Shown: one piece after another, positions 50,886-51,612 of the stretch
Numbering within the stretch: the first letter of the stretch is position 1
How the letters are laid out: each line of letters begins with the position of its first letter
From: Candidatus Bacteroides merdigallinarum
GTDB taxonomy: Bacteria > Bacteroidota > Bacteroidia > Bacteroidales > Bacteroidaceae
NCBI GenBank assembly: GCA_019116285.1
Contig: DXBX01000055.1
Coordinates: 1-51,612, forward strand
Reading direction: 5' to 3'
DNA: 51,612 bases
Position numbers and translations under genes: made by a program
Notes under the pieces: generated by a model
What the model saw: only the letters and a program-made list of their open reading frames with translations
What the model was told of the DNA's origin: nothing
Databases searched by the model: none

Positions 50886-51308
50886 ATGATCAGAAAGATT
50901 GAAGTTACAGACTATCCGCGTTTGGTGGAGATTTGGGAAAGTGCCGTATCGGCCACACATGATTTCCTGAAAGAGGAAGATTTCCGGTATTACAAGCAGC
51001 AGCTACCCACTTATTTCCAGTATGTCAACCTGTACGGATGGGAAAAAGACGGGCGTTTGGTCGGGTTCATGGGGATTGCAGAGGGTAATCTTGAAATGTT
51101 GTTTGTCGACAATGATTATCGGGGTATCGGCGTAGGAAAGGAATTAATCACTTATGCCATAGATAACTTGGAGGTCACCAAGGTCGATGTGAACGAACAG
51201 AATGTTCAAGCCCTCGGCTTCTACAAGCATATCGGTTTTCAGGTGTATGAAAGGTCGGAGCTGGACGGTGAAGGCAAGGAATATCCTATTCTGCATATGC
51301 GGCTGTAG
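50886..51308 (+). CDS. GNAT-family N-acetyltransferase
   Basis: A 140-residue acetyltransferase with acetyl-CoA site LEMLFVDNDYRGIGVGKELI and the C-terminal NEQNVQALGFYKHIGFQVYER. It is similar in size to YjaB/PhnO-type enzymes; substrate unknown. A TATCTTTG promoter element precedes it. It is unrelated in position to the other GNAT gene at 38390. Confidence 0.92.
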   Translation: MIRKIEVTDYPRLVEIWESAVSATHDFLKEEDFRYYKQQLPTYFQYVNLYGWEKDGRLVGFMGIAEGNLEMLFVDNDYRGIGVGKELITYAIDNLEVTKVDVNEQNVQALGFYKHIGFQVYERSELDGEGKEYPILHMRL

Positions 51309-51486
51309 TGGTTTTGTAAAGTCGGGCAGTCCGAGTAAGACTTCATGGCCTGGTTGGGTCAATGAAGAATGTGAAATCTTGAGGTGCAAAAATTGCGCTT
51401 CAAGTTGAGGTGGTTGCAGATATGACTCTTATAAGGATAGAGTAATCCGTTGTTCTTGTCTACCCTTTGTCTACCCGATAATAGAA

Positions 51487-51520
51487 GAACGGCTGATAAT
51501 CATATGATTATCAGCCGTTC
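51487..51520 (-). terminator. Perfect 34-bp palindrome downstream of tRNA-Leu
   Basis: GAACGGCTGATAATCAT (51487-51503) is followed without a loop gap by its exact complement to 51520. It lies just after the tRNA 3' end and probably serves as its terminator; it could also act on transcription from the left. Confidence 0.65.
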
Positions 51521-51524
51521 TTTG

Positions 51525-51608
51525 TACCCAGACCCGGGGTCGAACCGGGATGGAAGTGAATCCACTGGTGTTTGAGACCAGCGCGTCTACCGATTCCGCC
51601 ATCTGGGC
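51525..51608 (-). tRNA. tRNA-Leu(CAA)
   Basis: On the minus strand the 84-base sequence folds as a class II tRNA: acceptor GCCCAGA with TCTGGGT (one G-U pair), anticodon stem CTGGT/ACCAG with loop CTCAAAC and anticodon CAA, long variable arm, and a T arm with loop TTCGACC. No CCA is encoded. It is complete within the window, with four more bases to the right edge. Confidence 0.93.
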
Positions 51609-51612
51609 AACT

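Noticed and set aside
51525..51608. tRNA-Leu as attachment site of the integrase element
   Set aside because: The integrase lies 20 kb away, and no copy of the tRNA end was seen near 30.8 or 38.8 kb.

Overview
The window looks like a chromosome segment from the order Bacteroidales, most likely Bacteroides or a close relative. The housekeeping genes (sppA, lpxK, purine nucleoside phosphorylase, thiL, rnhB, corA, asd) have Bacteroides-type sequences. Almost every transcription unit is preceded by the Bacteroidetes -7 element TAnnTTTG rather than a sigma70-type -10 box. Only position-level sequence reading was possible, so species is not assigned.

Layout. (1) 225-3448, minus strand: a heme-motif beta-propeller lipoprotein coupled to a membrane/TPR protein. 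(2) 3837-8527, plus strand: sppA-lpxK-punA-thiL, tightly packed. (3) 8580-30691, minus strand: a 22 kb type II fatty-acid/polyketide-like cluster in two units. It resembles aryl polyene (APE) clusters. The first unit, from a promoter near 30753, runs ketoreductase, ketosynthase, secreted protein, O-methyltransferase, ACP, LpxL-like acyltransferase, dehydratase, thioesterase, KS with a chain-length-factor-like half domain, ACP, a second such KS fusion, and a small DMT-type membrane protein. The second unit, from a promoter near 20703, runs LolA, secreted protein, hotdog protein, GT2, an MMPL exporter fused to a PlsC acyltransferase, two CrtI-like FAD oxidoreductases, two acyltransferases, ACP, and an acyl-AMP ligase. 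Many junctions overlap (ATGA), which implies translational coupling. A plausible working model is that the ligase loads an aryl starter on an ACP, KS/KR/DH elongate it to a polyene, methyltransferase and FAD enzymes tailor it, acyltransferases attach it to a lipid, and LolA and MMPL move it to the outer membrane.

(4) About 30.8-38.86 kb: an insertion between the cluster and rnhB. It holds a tyrosine integrase, a truncated small gene, a DUF4037-type nucleotidyltransferase, an HU-like protein, a heavily structured non-coding segment, and a MobV relaxase whose start codon appears to be missing. These are followed by AT-richer cargo (CGGC protein, monooxygenase-like protein, EamA exporter, AraC regulator, GNAT). 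(5) 38.9-45.2 kb: backbone genes rnhB, corA, ABC ATPase, tcdA, cation/proton antiporter, asd. (6) 45.2-48.8 kb: an AT-rich island with a Cys-rich unknown protein, three small proteins (one a glycine-zipper-like membrane protein) and an AlbA_2 protein. (7) 48.9-51.6 kb: YkvA-like protein, S41 peptidase, GNAT, and tRNA-Leu(CAA) at the edge.

Notable non-coding structure includes a 65-bp hairpin repeat present identically at 3.6 kb and 50.7 kb, two separate sets of three 22-bp tandem repeats, and nested inverted repeats upstream of the relaxase.
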